From: Methylobacterium sp. R2-1
Lineage (GTDB): Bacteria; Pseudomonadota; Alphaproteobacteria; Rhizobiales; Beijerinckiaceae
Reading direction: 5' to 3'
Length of the DNA stretch: 64,000 nt
Assembly (NCBI RefSeq): GCF_014191355.1
Contig: NZ_JACHWM010000006.1
Span: 1 to 64,000 of the forward strand
The translations under genes and the position numbers were made by a program. Of this stretch, positions 53,551 to 62,503 are shown one piece after another. Within the stretch, counting starts at the first letter, position 1; each line of letters begins with the position of its first letter. The notes under the pieces were generated by a model. The model was not told where the DNA came from. It worked only from the letters and a program-made list of their open reading frames with translations, and ran no database searches.

Positions 53551-53958
53551 ATGATCGACGTCCGCTGCATCTGCGCCATCGGCCAGCGGGGCCAGCTCGG
53601 CCTCAATGGGCATCTCCCCTGGGAGGGCAACACCGATCCGCTCTTCGTGGAGGACGTGACGCGCTTCTTTGCGCTCACCATGGGCCACGTGCTGATCGCC
53701 GGCCCGAAGACCGTGGCTTCGGTGCCGGACTTCGCGTTCAAGGACCGCACCATCGACGTGATCCGCTCGCACGAGGATCCGGAGGCGGTGCTGAAGCGCT
53801 ATCCCGGCCGGCGCATCTTCGTCGGCGGCGGCATCGCGGTCTGGAACGTCTACGCGAAATACATCCAGCATTGGGACATCACCCGCCTGCCCTACGACGG
53901 CGAGGCCGACCGCTGGTTCGACCCGGCTTGGCTCGTCGGTGGGACTCTGAGGAGCTGA
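53551..53958 (+). CDS. dmrA: Dihydromethanopterin reductase DmrA (DHFR-like)
   Basis: A 135-residue DHFR-fold protein: [21 protein letters not shown] (the LGxxGxLPW motif), [17 protein letters not shown] (Met20-loop/cofactor region) and [18 protein letters not shown] (GGxxV/IW cofactor motif). It is shorter than FolA and the catalytic Asp region is altered. The M. extorquens enzyme DmrA, which reduces dihydromethanopterin to tetrahydromethanopterin, the C1 carrier of methylotrophy, is of this size and type; I recognise the gene as dmrA from that knowledge rather than from a search. It is not in an obvious methylotrophy cluster here. Confidence 0.72.
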   Translation: MIDVRCICAIGQRGQLGLNGHLPWEGNTDPLFVEDVTRFFALTMGHVLIAGPKTVASVPDFAFKDRTIDVIRSHEDPEAVLKRYPGRRIFVGGGIAVWNVYAKYIQHWDITRLPYDGEADRWFDPAWLVGGTLRS

Positions 53959-54091
53959 GATCCTTTCGCCCGCGCGACGGACGCCCCTGCCTCTCCGCAT
54001 CCCCGCTGCCGCATGGCGGTTCCATCCGGCATTCGCTAAGGAGGCTCGGCCAAGCCGGCGGCGTCGGCGGGCAAGCGCAGGATGTGATCGG

Positions 54092-54871
54092 ATGAGCGGA
54101 ACGGACGCGAGAGCCGGCGACACGGAAGCCACCGCCGATTTCGGCTACGAGCGCGTGCGCCTCTCCGAGAAGCAGGCCCGCGTCGACGACGTGTTCCGCT
54201 CGGTCGCGCGCCGCTACGACCTGATGAACGACCTGATGTCGGGCGGGCTGCACCGGGCCTGGAAGTCGCACCTGATCTCGATGCTGCGCCCGTCGCGCAC
54301 CCGCCCCTACCACCATCTCGATGTGGCCGGCGGCACCGGCGACATCGCCTTCCGGACGCTCGCTGCGGGCGGACCCGACACCCACGTCACCGTGCTCGAC
54401 ATCAACGAGGCGATGCTGCGGGTCGGCGCCGAGCGGGCCGGGCACAAATACGACGGCCGCATCGATTTCGTGACCGGCAATGCCGAGACGCTGCCCCTGC
54501 CGTCGAACCATTTCGACAGCTACACCATCGCCTTCGGCATCCGGAACGTGCCGCGCATCGACGTGGCGCTGCGCGAGGCGCACCGGGTGCTCAAGCCCGG
54601 CGGGCGCTTCCTGTGCCTGGAATTCTCACGGGTCGACCTGCCGGTTCTCGAAAAGATCTACGACGCCTACTCCTTCCACGTGATCCCGCGCATCGGCGAG
54701 CGGGTGGCAGGCGACCGCGAGTCCTACCAATACCTCGTCGAGTCGATCCGCAAGTTCCCCTCCCCCGACAGCTTCGCCCGGATGATCGAGGCGGCGGGCT
54801 TCGGCCATGTCAGCCACCGCCGGCTCTCGGGCGGCATCGTCGCGATCCATTCCGGCTGGAAGATTTCTTGA
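54092..54871 (+). CDS. ubiE: Ubiquinone/menaquinone C-methyltransferase UbiE
   Basis: A 259-residue SAM-dependent methyltransferase: [25 protein letters not shown] (UbiE signature 1), [13 protein letters not shown] (SAM motif I), [44 protein letters not shown] (signature 2) and [17 protein letters not shown]. It methylates the quinone ring carbon in ubiquinone synthesis. Followed by ubiB, the usual alphaproteobacterial order. Confidence 0.97.
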   Translation: MSGTDARAGDTEATADFGYERVRLSEKQARVDDVFRSVARRYDLMNDLMSGGLHRAWKSHLISMLRPSRTRPYHHLDVAGGTGDIAFRTLAAGGPDTHVTVLDINEAMLRVGAERAGHKYDGRIDFVTGNAETLPLPSNHFDSYTIAFGIRNVPRIDVALREAHRVLKPGGRFLCLEFSRVDLPVLEKIYDAYSFHVIPRIGERVAGDRESYQYLVESIRKFPSPDSFARMIEAAGFGHVSHRRLSGGIVAIHSGWKIS

Positions 54872-54995
54872 TCGATTTCCGGTCCCGAACATCGGCTGCC
54901 GTCTCGGCGCGGCCGAGGCCCGCTGCGCGGGAGCCTCTTCGCGCCCGCCATCCGGTGCGATCTCTCTTCGGCGACACACCTGACAGGGTTCGCGG

Positions 54996-56558
54996 ATGCT
55001 AGGCGCCGTCTTCCACCTCGCCCGCGGCGCCCATGTCGGATTCGTGCTCGCCCGCGAGGGCGGGCTGGCGCTGATCGATCCGGCGCAACTGCCGCCGCAC
55101 TTACGGCTCGCGCTGAAACTCGGCCGCTCCCTGGAGCGGCGCGGCATCGCCGAAGTGCCCGGTGCGAGCCCGCTGGAGCGGGCGCTGACCCGGCTCGGCC
55201 CCTCCTACGTCAAGTTCGGCCAGTTCCTGGCGACGCGGCCCGACATCGTCGGCATGGCTGCGGCGCGCGACCTCGAACGGCTTCAGGACCGGGTGCCGCC
55301 CTTCCCGCAGGGGGTGGCGCTGCGGGTCGTCGAGCAGGAACTCGGCAAACCGGTCTCGGCGCTGTTCACCGCCTTCAGCGAGCCGGTGGCCGCGGCCTCG
55401 ATCGCCCAGGTGCACAAGGCGACCGTGCTCGACGCCGACGGCACGCAGCGCACCGTAGCCGTCAAAGTGATGCGGCCCGGCGTGCGCGAGCGCTTCGCCA
55501 AGGATCTGCAGGCGATGCGGTTCATGGCCCGCATCGTCAACGCGCTGCTACCGGACGCCGAGCGCCTGCGCCCCCGCGAAGTCGTCGAGATTCTGGCCCG
55601 CTCCGTCACCATGGAGATGGATTTCCGGCTCGAAGCGGCGGCGATGTCGGAACTCGCACAGAACACCAAGGGCGACGAGGATTTCCGCACGCCGCGCCCC
55701 GAATGGGCGCTGACGGCGCGCGACGTGCTGACCTCCGAGTGGATCGACGGCGTGCGCCTCAACGACCGCGCCGGCATCGTCGCGGCGGGCCATGACCCGA
55801 AGGCGCTGGGCCGGGTGGTGATTCAGTCTTTCCTCAGGCAGGCGATCCGCGACGGCTTCTTCCACGCCGACATGCATCCGGGAAACCTGTTCGTCGATCC
55901 GCAGAGCCGGCTCGTCGCGGTCGATTTCGGCATCATGGGCCGGCTCGGCCACGCCGAGCGGCGCTTCCTCGCCGAGATTCTTCTGGGCTTCATCACCCGC
56001 GATTATCGCCGGGTGGCGCAGGTGCATTTCGAGGCCGGCTACGTGCCGCGCCACCACTCGGTGGACGATTTCGCGCAGGCGATCCGGGCGATCGGCGAGC
56101 CGATCCATCAGCGCCGGGCCGACGAGATCTCCATGGCCAAGGTGCTCACGCTCCTGTTCGACGTGACCGCCCTGTTCGACATGAGCACCCGCACCGAACT
56201 GGTGATGCTGCAGAAGACCATGGTGGTGGTGGAGGGCGTCGCCCGCTCGCTCGATCCGCAGCTCGACATGTGGACCGGCGCCGAGCCGGTGGTGCGCTCG
56301 TGGATCACCCGCCATCTCGGCCCTGTTGGCAGGCTCGAAGGCGGCGCCCGTGCCGCGATGACGCTCGCCGAGGTCGTCTCCGACATCCCCGACATCGCCC
56401 AGCGCATCCGCCGCATCATGATCCGCCTCGACGAGGAGGGCTCGCGCGATACCAAGGCGATCGAGCGGCTGGTCAAGCTGGAGCGCCGCCACGCGCTCCT
56501 GACCACCCTGGCCCTGTGGGGAATCGCGGTGGGCGCGCTGGTGCTGGCGTTCCGGTGA
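54996..56558 (+). CDS. ubiB: Ubiquinone biosynthesis accessory kinase UbiB
   Basis: A 520-residue atypical ABC1/ADCK-family kinase-like ATPase: the KxGQ motif in SYVKFGQFLATRPD, the Ala-rich loop AAASIAQVHKA, VAVKVMRPGVR, HADMHPGNLF and AVDFGIMGRL (DFG). Hydrophobic segments at the C-terminus (LLTTLALWGIAVGALVLAF) anchor it in the membrane. It helps extract or organise quinone intermediates. Confidence 0.95.
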   Translation: MLGAVFHLARGAHVGFVLAREGGLALIDPAQLPPHLRLALKLGRSLERRGIAEVPGASPLERALTRLGPSYVKFGQFLATRPDIVGMAAARDLERLQDRVPPFPQGVALRVVEQELGKPVSALFTAFSEPVAAASIAQVHKATVLDADGTQRTVAVKVMRPGVRERFAKDLQAMRFMARIVNALLPDAERLRPREVVEILARSVTMEMDFRLEAAAMSELAQNTKGDEDFRTPRPEWALTARDVLTSEWIDGVRLNDRAGIVAAGHDPKALGRVVIQSFLRQAIRDGFFHADMHPGNLFVDPQSRLVAVDFGIMGRLGHAERRFLAEILLGFITRDYRRVAQVHFEAGYVPRHHSVDDFAQAIRAIGEPIHQRRADEISMAKVLTLLFDVTALFDMSTRTELVMLQKTMVVVEGVARSLDPQLDMWTGAEPVVRSWITRHLGPVGRLEGGARAAMTLAEVVSDIPDIAQRIRRIMIRLDEEGSRDTKAIERLVKLERRHALLTTLALWGIAVGALVLAFR

Positions 56559-56610
56559 GAGGCCTTCCTCGCCCCTTGACGCGCGGGCCGCAAATCCCCG
56601 TTCTGCGCTC

Positions 56611-57891
56611 ATGTCCTCTTCATCCGCAAAACCCCTCGCCGGCCGCCGCGTCCTGCTGATCGTCGGCGGCGGGATCGCGGCCTACAAGGCGCTCGACCTG
56701 ATCCGGCGCCTGCGCGAGCGCGGAGCGCAGGTACGCCCGCTGCTGACCGATTCGGCCCAGGAATTCGTCACGCCGCTGGCGGCCGCCGCGCTCGCCGGGG
56801 AGCGGGCCCATACCGACCTGTTCGACCGGGAGAGTGAGGCCGATATCGGCCATATCCGACTCGCCCGAGACGCCGATGCGATCGTGGTGGCGCCGGCCAC
56901 GGCCAATTTGATGGCGCGGATGGCGACCGGCCACGCGCCGGACCTCGCCTCGACGGTGCTGCTCGCCACCACCCTGCCGATCCTGATCGCACCGGCGATG
57001 AACGTGCGGATGTGGCAACATCCCGCGACGCAGCGCAACCTCGCGACGCTGAAAGCCGACGGCGTCGCGGTGGTCGGGCCCAACGAGGGCGCCATGGCCG
57101 AGGCCGAGTTCGGTCCCGGGCGGCTGGCCGAGCCGCACGAGATCGCAGATGCCCTCGAAACCCTGCTGGCGCAGCGCGCCGAGAGCCCCGGCTTCGGCTT
57201 CCTGGCCGGCCGCGACACCCCGAAGAAACCGCTGACGGGACGCCACGTGCTGGTGACCTCCGGCCCGACCCACGAGGCGATCGACCCCGTGCGCTATCTC
57301 GCCAACCGCTCTTCGGGGCGGCAGGGTCACGCGGTCGCCGCAGCCGCAGCCGAGGCCGGCGCCCGGGTCACCCTGGTCTCGGGGCCGGTGGCGGTTCCCG
57401 ATCCGGCGGGCGTCACCGTCGTGCGGGTGGAGAGCGCCCGCGAGATGCTCGCCGCGGTCGAGGCGGTCCTGCCGGCCGATCTCGCGATCTTCGCCGCCGC
57501 GGTCGGCGACTGGCGCCCGGCGGAGACGCGAGCGGGCAAGATCAAGAAGGACGGCAGCACCCCCGCGCCGCTGCAACTGGTCGAGAACCCAGACATCCTC
57601 GCCACCATCGCCGGCCGAAGCGAGGGGCGCCCGGCCCTCGTCGTGGGCTTCGCCGCCGAGACCGACGACGTGATCGTCAACGCGCAGAAGAAGATCGCGC
57701 GCAAGGGCTGCGACCTGATCGTGGCCAACGACGTCTCGGCGGAAGGCGGCGTGATGGGTGGCACCGAGAACACGGTGCACCTCGTGGCGCGCGAGGGCGG
57801 TATCGAGACCTGGCCGAAGCTCGGCAAGGAGGAGGTCGGACGGCGGCTGGTGGCGCGGTTCGCGGAATTGCTGACAGCGAAGTCGCGCTGA
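56611..57891 (+). CDS. coaBC: Bifunctional CoaBC (PPC decarboxylase / PPC synthetase)
   Basis: A 426-residue coenzyme A enzyme. CoaC part: VGGGIAAYKALDLIRRL flavin loop, active His in DIGHIRLAR, PAMNVRMW. The substrate-flap motif, usually ACGxxGxGRM, is AEAEFGPGRL here, so the conserved cysteine is absent. CoaB part from ~residue 205: TGRHVLVTSGPTHEAIDPVRYLANRSSG, AAVGDWRP, KIKKD and GFAAETDD, VANDVS. It makes 4'-phosphopantetheine. The altered motif matters for function if not a lineage feature. Confidence 0.93.
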   Translation: MSSSSAKPLAGRRVLLIVGGGIAAYKALDLIRRLRERGAQVRPLLTDSAQEFVTPLAAAALAGERAHTDLFDRESEADIGHIRLARDADAIVVAPATANLMARMATGHAPDLASTVLLATTLPILIAPAMNVRMWQHPATQRNLATLKADGVAVVGPNEGAMAEAEFGPGRLAEPHEIADALETLLAQRAESPGFGFLAGRDTPKKPLTGRHVLVTSGPTHEAIDPVRYLANRSSGRQGHAVAAAAAEAGARVTLVSGPVAVPDPAGVTVVRVESAREMLAAVEAVLPADLAIFAAAVGDWRPAETRAGKIKKDGSTPAPLQLVENPDILATIAGRSEGRPALVVGFAAETDDVIVNAQKKIARKGCDLIVANDVSAEGGVMGGTENTVHLVAREGGIETWPKLGKEEVGRRLVARFAELLTAKSR

Positions 57892-58064
57892 GCATCCCCT
57901 GTCGGCAACAAGGCAAGACCACGCCGATCGCCTGGGCCGATCGCCTGGAACGCGAAAATGTTCCTCGGCAAAAGACCTTTAAGTTTTCTTCTGCTCAGCT
58001 TGCTCTCTTCGCTCCCGAGCCCAGATCGTTCCTCCACGCTATCGACAGCGACAGGAGCGACATC

Positions 58065-58379
58065 ATGGCCAAGGCCGACCGGCACAGCATGGGTCCCGGT
58101 GCGCAGGGCAAAGGCGACGGCACCGGCGCCATGACCGAGCTGCCCGAGGGCATGCTCGGCGAGAACGAGGTGCTGAGCAACCGCGACAAGTCCCAGCACT
58201 CCGACGCGCGCGGCCTCGACAGCCGCCACGTCCAGACCGAGCAGTACCACGACCATGTCGGCGCCCGCCAAAGCGACGACCGCGCGGGCGAGGAGGAAGC
58301 CAATTCCAGCGGCCCCGCCGGACCGATGACGAACACATCGGGCGATACCAGCAGCCTGCGCTCGCAGCAGCGGGGCTGA
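58065..58379 (+). CDS. Small hydrophilic, probably disordered protein
   Basis: A 104-residue protein with no hydrophobic stretch, rich in Gly, Asp, Gln, Ser and His: MAKADRHSMGPGAQGKGDG, LPEGMLGENEVLSNRDKSQHS, YHDHVGARQSDDRAGEE, ending SLRSQQRG. ACAGGAG nine bases before the ATG supports it. Hydrophilin-like composition suggests a stress role, but no family was recognised. Confidence 0.7.
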   Translation: MAKADRHSMGPGAQGKGDGTGAMTELPEGMLGENEVLSNRDKSQHSDARGLDSRHVQTEQYHDHVGARQSDDRAGEEEANSSGPAGPMTNTSGDTSSLRSQQRG

Positions 58380-58431
58380 GCCGCGACGTCGAGAGGTGGG
58401 GAGCCTCCTCACCCCTCGAACCCCCTTGCGG

Positions 58432-59436
58432 TCAGATCTGGCGCAGGAACAGGGCGGTCGCGGCGGCGCGGCGGACGAAGGTGTTGCGCGCGTAGATCCA
58501 GGTCGGTCCGCCCTGGACCACGTTGCGGCTCAGGGCCCGCTTGAAGTCGAAGACGCCGCGGTTGCCGGCCGGGTCGACGCCGCCGAAATCGAAGCGGCGG
58601 GCGCCCTCCTGCCGGGCGCGCTCGACGATCTGCCACACGGCGAAGCTGGCCGCGCCGGTCGCCCGGGCCCGCTCGTTCGAGGCGGTGAAGAAATCGGTCC
58701 AGCGCTCCCGCGCGGTGTGGACGATGCGCACCAGGATCGGCGCCCCGCCCTCGCGGATCTCGAGGAAGAGCAGGTGCGGGTCGGACGCCGCGAGATCGCG
58801 ATAGGCGGCCGTGTCGAGGTCGCTCGAGAAGCCCTTGCGCTGCTGCAGGGCGGCATACATCCGCACGAAGGTGTCGAAGGCCCGCAGGCGCTCGTCCGGA
58901 TCCGTCAGGAAGACGGCGGTGAGATCGGGCTGGCCCTTCGCCTTGTTAACCTCCCGCCGCCAGCGTCGGTCGGAAGCGGCCAGGATCGCGTCGGTGCCGG
59001 GCGTCAGGTCGAGCTCGATCGTGTGGTCCTTAGCCGTAACGACGGGCACGAAGCCGTGCGACAGGAGGGCGGTGATGCCCTCCGGATCGTGCGGCCGGTA
59101 GCTCTTCACCGCGAGCAGGTCCGCCGGGCGCAGGGCGAGATGGTCGAGGAAGGCGGCGAGCACCGCTTCCGCCCGGGACTGCCCGCGGGCGGTGAGGACC
59201 GGCCCGCCCTGCACGAAGATCCGGCGCAGGGGACCGGATCGGCGCTCCTGGTACTGGATGTAGGCGAGATCCTCACCGTTGTCGCACAAGGCCACCCGCC
59301 GGACGGTCCAGCCGAGCCGCCCCTTGTAATCGCCCCAGCTCCGCGCCGCGTAGATGGCGGCGGCAGGCTGCTGCCAGAGAACCTCGTCCCAATCCGCAGC
59401 CTCCGAACGATCGATGACCGCGATCTGAGCTGCCAT
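58432..59436 (-). CDS. FemAB/BioF2-like aminoacyl- or acetyltransferase
   Basis: A 334-residue double-GNAT protein of the FemAB-like family (PEP-CTERM/BioF2 type): WDEVLWQQPAAAIYAARSWGDYKGRLGW, RIFVQGGPVL, KSYRPHDPEGITALLSHGF, DRRWRREVNKAKGQPDL, YAALQQRKGF and DFGGVDPAGNRGVFDFKRALS, the last being the FemAB hallmark (FxGxxP...GVxxFKxxF). Gram-negative members may transfer amino-acyl or acyl groups to cell-envelope substrates. GGAGG precedes the ATG. Confidence 0.83.
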   Translation of the reverse strand: MAAQIAVIDRSEAADWDEVLWQQPAAAIYAARSWGDYKGRLGWTVRRVALCDNGEDLAYIQYQERRSGPLRRIFVQGGPVLTARGQSRAEAVLAAFLDHLALRPADLLAVKSYRPHDPEGITALLSHGFVPVVTAKDHTIELDLTPGTDAILAASDRRWRREVNKAKGQPDLTAVFLTDPDERLRAFDTFVRMYAALQQRKGFSSDLDTAAYRDLAASDPHLLFLEIREGGAPILVRIVHTARERWTDFFTASNERARATGAASFAVWQIVERARQEGARRFDFGGVDPAGNRGVFDFKRALSRNVVQGGPTWIYARNTFVRRAAATALFLRQI

Positions 59437-59503
59437 GAACCGTCATCCTCCATCTGCCGTCTGGTCCCGGCTCGGCTTCGAACGCCGATCCGCCCCTCGA
59501 TCA

Positions 59504-59536
59504 GGCTTGCCGAGAAAGCTTGCCGAGAAGGCTTGG
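59504..59536 (+). repeat. 13-base tandem repeat in a divergent promoter region
   Basis: GGCTTGCCGAGAA, AGCTTGCCGAGAA and a partial GGCTTGG. It lies between the FemAB-like gene and the ureohydrolase gene (gap 59437-59741) and may be a regulator-binding direct repeat or slippage product. The gap otherwise has no supported ORF. Confidence 0.5.
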
Positions 59537-59741
59537 CCATATCACGAGCCCGGCCCCCCAACGCCATCGGGAGCCAATGTATCCGCTCTCCGGGCTTCCT
59601 CTGCGTAGTCTGCGCCGGCCGGAATCTGGCGCCGGGGCATGGCACCGGGGCATGGCGATGCGGGCGGGAAGAGGCTTGCGGGCGGGCGATCCGGACGGCT
59701 TGATGCGGATCGCGAGAGGCGCCGCGCTGGGGAGGATCGTC

Positions 59742-60788
59742 ATGGCGGATGACAGGGAGGACGACAGGGCGGAGATGCGGGCGCAGCGCTTGGCGCGGTT
59801 CCAGCCGGCTTCGGGGATGGTGACGCCGCGCTTCTCGGGGCTCGCGAGCTTCATGCGGCTTCCGGTGCTCGATCCGGCCGAGGCGGCGGGTGAAGGAGCC
59901 GGCAAAGGGACGGGGCGAGTCGAGATCGGCCTGATCGGCATCCCCTTCGACGGCACCACCACCAACCGGCCCGGCGCACGGCTCGGGCCCCGGGCCGTGC
60001 GCGAGGCCTCCACCGGCACGCGGGCGCTCAACCCCGCCACGGGCGTGGCGCCCTATGCCCTGGCGGCCTGCGCCGATCTCGGCGACGTGCCGGTCAACCC
60101 GGTGGACGCCGCCGAGACGGCCCGGCGCATCGAGACCTTCTATCGGCCGCTCGCCGAGGCGGGCATCGTGCCGCTGTCGGTCGGCGGCGACCACTTCATC
60201 ACCTATCCCGTGCTGCGGGCGCTCGGGGCGGCCCGGCCGCTCGGACTGATCCACATCGACGCCCACAGCGACACCGATGACGCGCAGTATGGCGGCGCGC
60301 AGTCCGACGGGTCGCGGCTGACCCACGGCACGCCGTTCCGGCGCGCGGTCGAGGACGGTGTGCTCGACCCGCGCCGCTGCATCCAGATCGGCCTGCGCGG
60401 CAGCATGGACGCGGCCGACGAGCGCGATTGGGCGCTGGCGCAGGGCATGCGCATCCTCGCGATGGAGGAGGTCTGCGCCCGCGGCCTGCCGGAGGTGGCC
60501 GCGGAAGCCCGGACCGTGGTGGGCGACGGCCCGACCTATCTCAGCTTCGACATCGACGCCCTCGATCCCGCCTTCGCCCCCGGCACCGGCACGGCGGAGA
60601 TCGGCGGCTTCACCACGCGGGAGGCGCTGCACCTGCTGCGGGGCCTGCGCGGTCTCGATCTCGTTGGGGCGGATGTGGTGGAGGTCGCCCCCTCTCTCGA
60701 TTCCGCCGGCATCACGGCGCTGGCTGGCGCGGGCATCGCCTTCGAGATCCTGTGCCTGCTGGCCGAGCGGGTGGCGGCCCGCGGCTGA
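59742..60788 (+). CDS. Agmatinase-family ureohydrolase
   Basis: A 348-residue Mn-dependent ureohydrolase: LIGIPFDGTTTNRPGARLGPRAVREAS, SVGGDHFITYP (metal His), LIHIDAHSDTDD (metal Asp/His), YLSFDIDALDPAFAPGTGTAEIGGFT (metal Asp x2, substrate loop). It hydrolyses a guanidino substrate to urea; agmatine is only one possibility, guanidinobutyrate, guanidinopropionate and others are not excluded. Residues 1-40 (MADDREDDRAEMRAQRLA) are a charged extension. ATG 59742 has GGAGG eight bases before. Confidence 0.87.
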   Translation: MADDREDDRAEMRAQRLARFQPASGMVTPRFSGLASFMRLPVLDPAEAAGEGAGKGTGRVEIGLIGIPFDGTTTNRPGARLGPRAVREASTGTRALNPATGVAPYALAACADLGDVPVNPVDAAETARRIETFYRPLAEAGIVPLSVGGDHFITYPVLRALGAARPLGLIHIDAHSDTDDAQYGGAQSDGSRLTHGTPFRRAVEDGVLDPRRCIQIGLRGSMDAADERDWALAQGMRILAMEEVCARGLPEVAAEARTVVGDGPTYLSFDIDALDPAFAPGTGTAEIGGFTTREALHLLRGLRGLDLVGADVVEVAPSLDSAGITALAGAGIAFEILCLLAERVAARG

Positions 60789-60824
60789 TCGCGCCGCGAA
60801 GGAGCGGGTTTCGAAGAACCGGGT

Positions 60825-60916
60825 TTCGAAGGGCAAGCCGTTTCGCGGGTCCAGGGCCGAGCCCTGGAAAGAGATCGGGGCGCCGCCCCGGTGCCCTGCC
60901 AAAGGGATGACCCTTT
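60825..60916. repeat. Multi-hairpin intergenic repeat, copy 2
   Basis: The same modules as at 44941-45035 in opposite orientation: an imperfect CGAAGGGC/GCCGTTTCG hairpin (about 60827-60845), CCAGGGC-CGA-GCCCTGG (60851-60867), CGGGGC-GCC-GCCCCG (60877-60891) and AAAGGG-ATGA-CCCTTT (60901-60916). It lies between the convergent ureohydrolase and HD-GYP genes and can also terminate both. Confidence 0.82.
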
Positions 60917-60928
60917 GGGCTCCCGGGA

Positions 60929-62116
60929 TCAGCCCAGCACGGACGGTCCGCTGGCGGCGGCGCCGGCGCGGGCGATGATCGGACGATAGGCCCGGAGCAG
61001 ATCGGAATCGAGCTGGCCGGCCTGGGCCTCCATGATCGCGACGGCCTCCGCGGCGGAGAGGGGCGGGCGGTAGACCCGGCGCTCGGTCAGGGCCGAATGC
61101 ACATCGCAGATCGCCACGAGCCGCACGAGATCACCGATCTGCGCGCCCTTCAGGCCCTCCGGATAGCCGGACCCGTCGAGGCGCTCGTGATGGTAGCGCA
61201 CCACGTCGAGGATATCGGGTCCGAAGTCGCCCTCCTTGGCCAGCAGGTCGGCGCCGAGCGCGGCATGGGTGCGCATCACCGCCATCTCGTCCGGCGTGAG
61301 GGGGCCCGGCTTGTTGAGGATGGCGTGGGGGATCAGAGCCTTGCCGACGTCGTGCAGGAGCGCGGCCTTGGCGAGACGCTGCCGGTCATCCCGGGAGAAG
61401 CCGAGTTCGGCGGCGAAGGCGGCGGCGAAGCCCGCCACGCTCAGGGAATGCTGGTAGACTTGAATGTCGTGGCGCCAGACGAGGTCGAGCCAGGCGCGGA
61501 TGCCGACCTCGGACACCGTATCGAGCACGATCTGCGTGCCTTCCTCAGCCTCCTCCGGGCTCGGCGGCTGGCCGGAAGCGGCGCTGTCGAACAGGTGAAT
61601 GACGAGGGTCGTGGCCCGCTCGACCTGCACCTCGGGCGGTCCGCCAGCCGCTCCCTGCATGCCACCGCGCGTCGCCCTCGCCTTCCCAGCCGCGACGAGG
61701 CGTCGAAGCGTCGGGACGATGCCGGCGGACTGGCGCGGATCGATCACGGTCGGCGTGCCGAGCAAGGTCACGGCCGCCGCGTCATGGATTGCGTTGCCGC
61801 GGGCGAGATAGAGGCAGGGCAGTCCGCTCTCGCGGATATTCGTGGCGAGCCACGCGATCCAGGCATGCCCCCGGTCGCCGTTTCGGTCCGCGGCCAGGTC
61901 CGTGGCGAGATCGACGACGAAGGCGATGGGCCGGCCGGCCGGCAAGCCCGCGCCGGGCTCGATCACGCGGCAGGGCAGGACGAGCGCGATGCCGCGGGCC
62001 AGACGCTCCGCCCGTTCGCGGCGATCCGAGACGAGGACGACGACATCCTCGGAGCGCCTGTCCCGGCGTCGCTCGTGGGCGTTTTGGCGTTCCTGTCGGT
62101 CTCGAGGTTCCCGCAT
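60929..62116 (-). CDS. HD-GYP domain phosphodiesterase-like protein
   Basis: A 395-residue protein. The C-terminal ~210 residues are an HD-GYP domain: HSLSVAGFAAAFAAELGF, LLHDVGKALIPH (HD), HAALGADLL, YHHERLDGSGYPEGL (HHExxDGxGYP, intact), predicting c-di-GMP hydrolysis. The N-terminal ~150 residues (DVVVLVSDRRERAERLARGIAL, FVVDLATDL, VIDPRQSAG) look like a receiver-type domain without a clear phospho-acceptor pocket. The first ~20 residues are basic. With the cyclase at 2972 it gives the window one enzyme on each side of c-di-GMP turnover. Confidence 0.88.
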   Translation of the reverse strand: MREPRDRQERQNAHERRRDRRSEDVVVLVSDRRERAERLARGIALVLPCRVIEPGAGLPAGRPIAFVVDLATDLAADRNGDRGHAWIAWLATNIRESGLPCLYLARGNAIHDAAAVTLLGTPTVIDPRQSAGIVPTLRRLVAAGKARATRGGMQGAAGGPPEVQVERATTLVIHLFDSAASGQPPSPEEAEEGTQIVLDTVSEVGIRAWLDLVWRHDIQVYQHSLSVAGFAAAFAAELGFSRDDRQRLAKAALLHDVGKALIPHAILNKPGPLTPDEMAVMRTHAALGADLLAKEGDFGPDILDVVRYHHERLDGSGYPEGLKGAQIGDLVRLVAICDVHSALTERRVYRPPLSAAEAVAIMEAQAGQLDSDLLRAYRPIIARAGAAASGPSVLG

Positions 62117-62503
62117 CGATCATCCATCGGCCGCAAGGCCCGTGGTGGACGCGAAGCGGTATTCTGTCCCGGATACATCAAAAGTGTTGCGAAAAACTTC
62201 GCGCCGCCTCGATGATGCAACCCTGACGTACTCGCGCAATGCAGAGCCCGGCGGCCGATGTGGCTGCAGCCTTGCCGAAAGACGCTCCGCGCATCGTCCT
62301 GGCGACGGCTCGTGGGGCGCTACACGAGGCCCTTGAGCTGTCACCCATTTTCGAGACGATCCGCGAGCCGCCGCCTGCGCCGGGCAGGGGCATCCGTCCC
62401 ATTCCCGGTTGGGAAATGATAACCGGCCCGCGCGGCCGTTAGTACAATCTGTTCGATTTGTTCGGGAGAACAGATTTCGCGTTTTGTTCGAGCGAGAGCC
62501 GGT
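62117..62503. other. Intergenic between HD-GYP and RND genes
   Basis: Contains a perfect 9-bp inverted repeat AATCTGTTC (62446-62454)/GAACAGATT (62468-62476) with a 13-base spacer, in an AT-rich patch. It lies ~30 bases after the RND gene's end on the minus strand and could be a terminator without U-run or a palindromic operator. A 67-codon plus-strand ORF at 62239 (MQSPAADVAAALPKDAPRIVL) lacks a ribosome-binding site and is not called. Confidence 0.5.

Noticed and set aside
62239-62442. Small plus-strand ORF beginning MQSPAADVAAALPKDAP
   Set aside because: No Shine-Dalgarno, no recognisable family; insufficient support.
62451-62464. GTTC-GATTT-GTTC as an alphaproteobacterial LexA box
   Set aside because: The spacing is 5 instead of the required 7 bases and it lies downstream of the RND gene, not at a promoter of an SOS gene.
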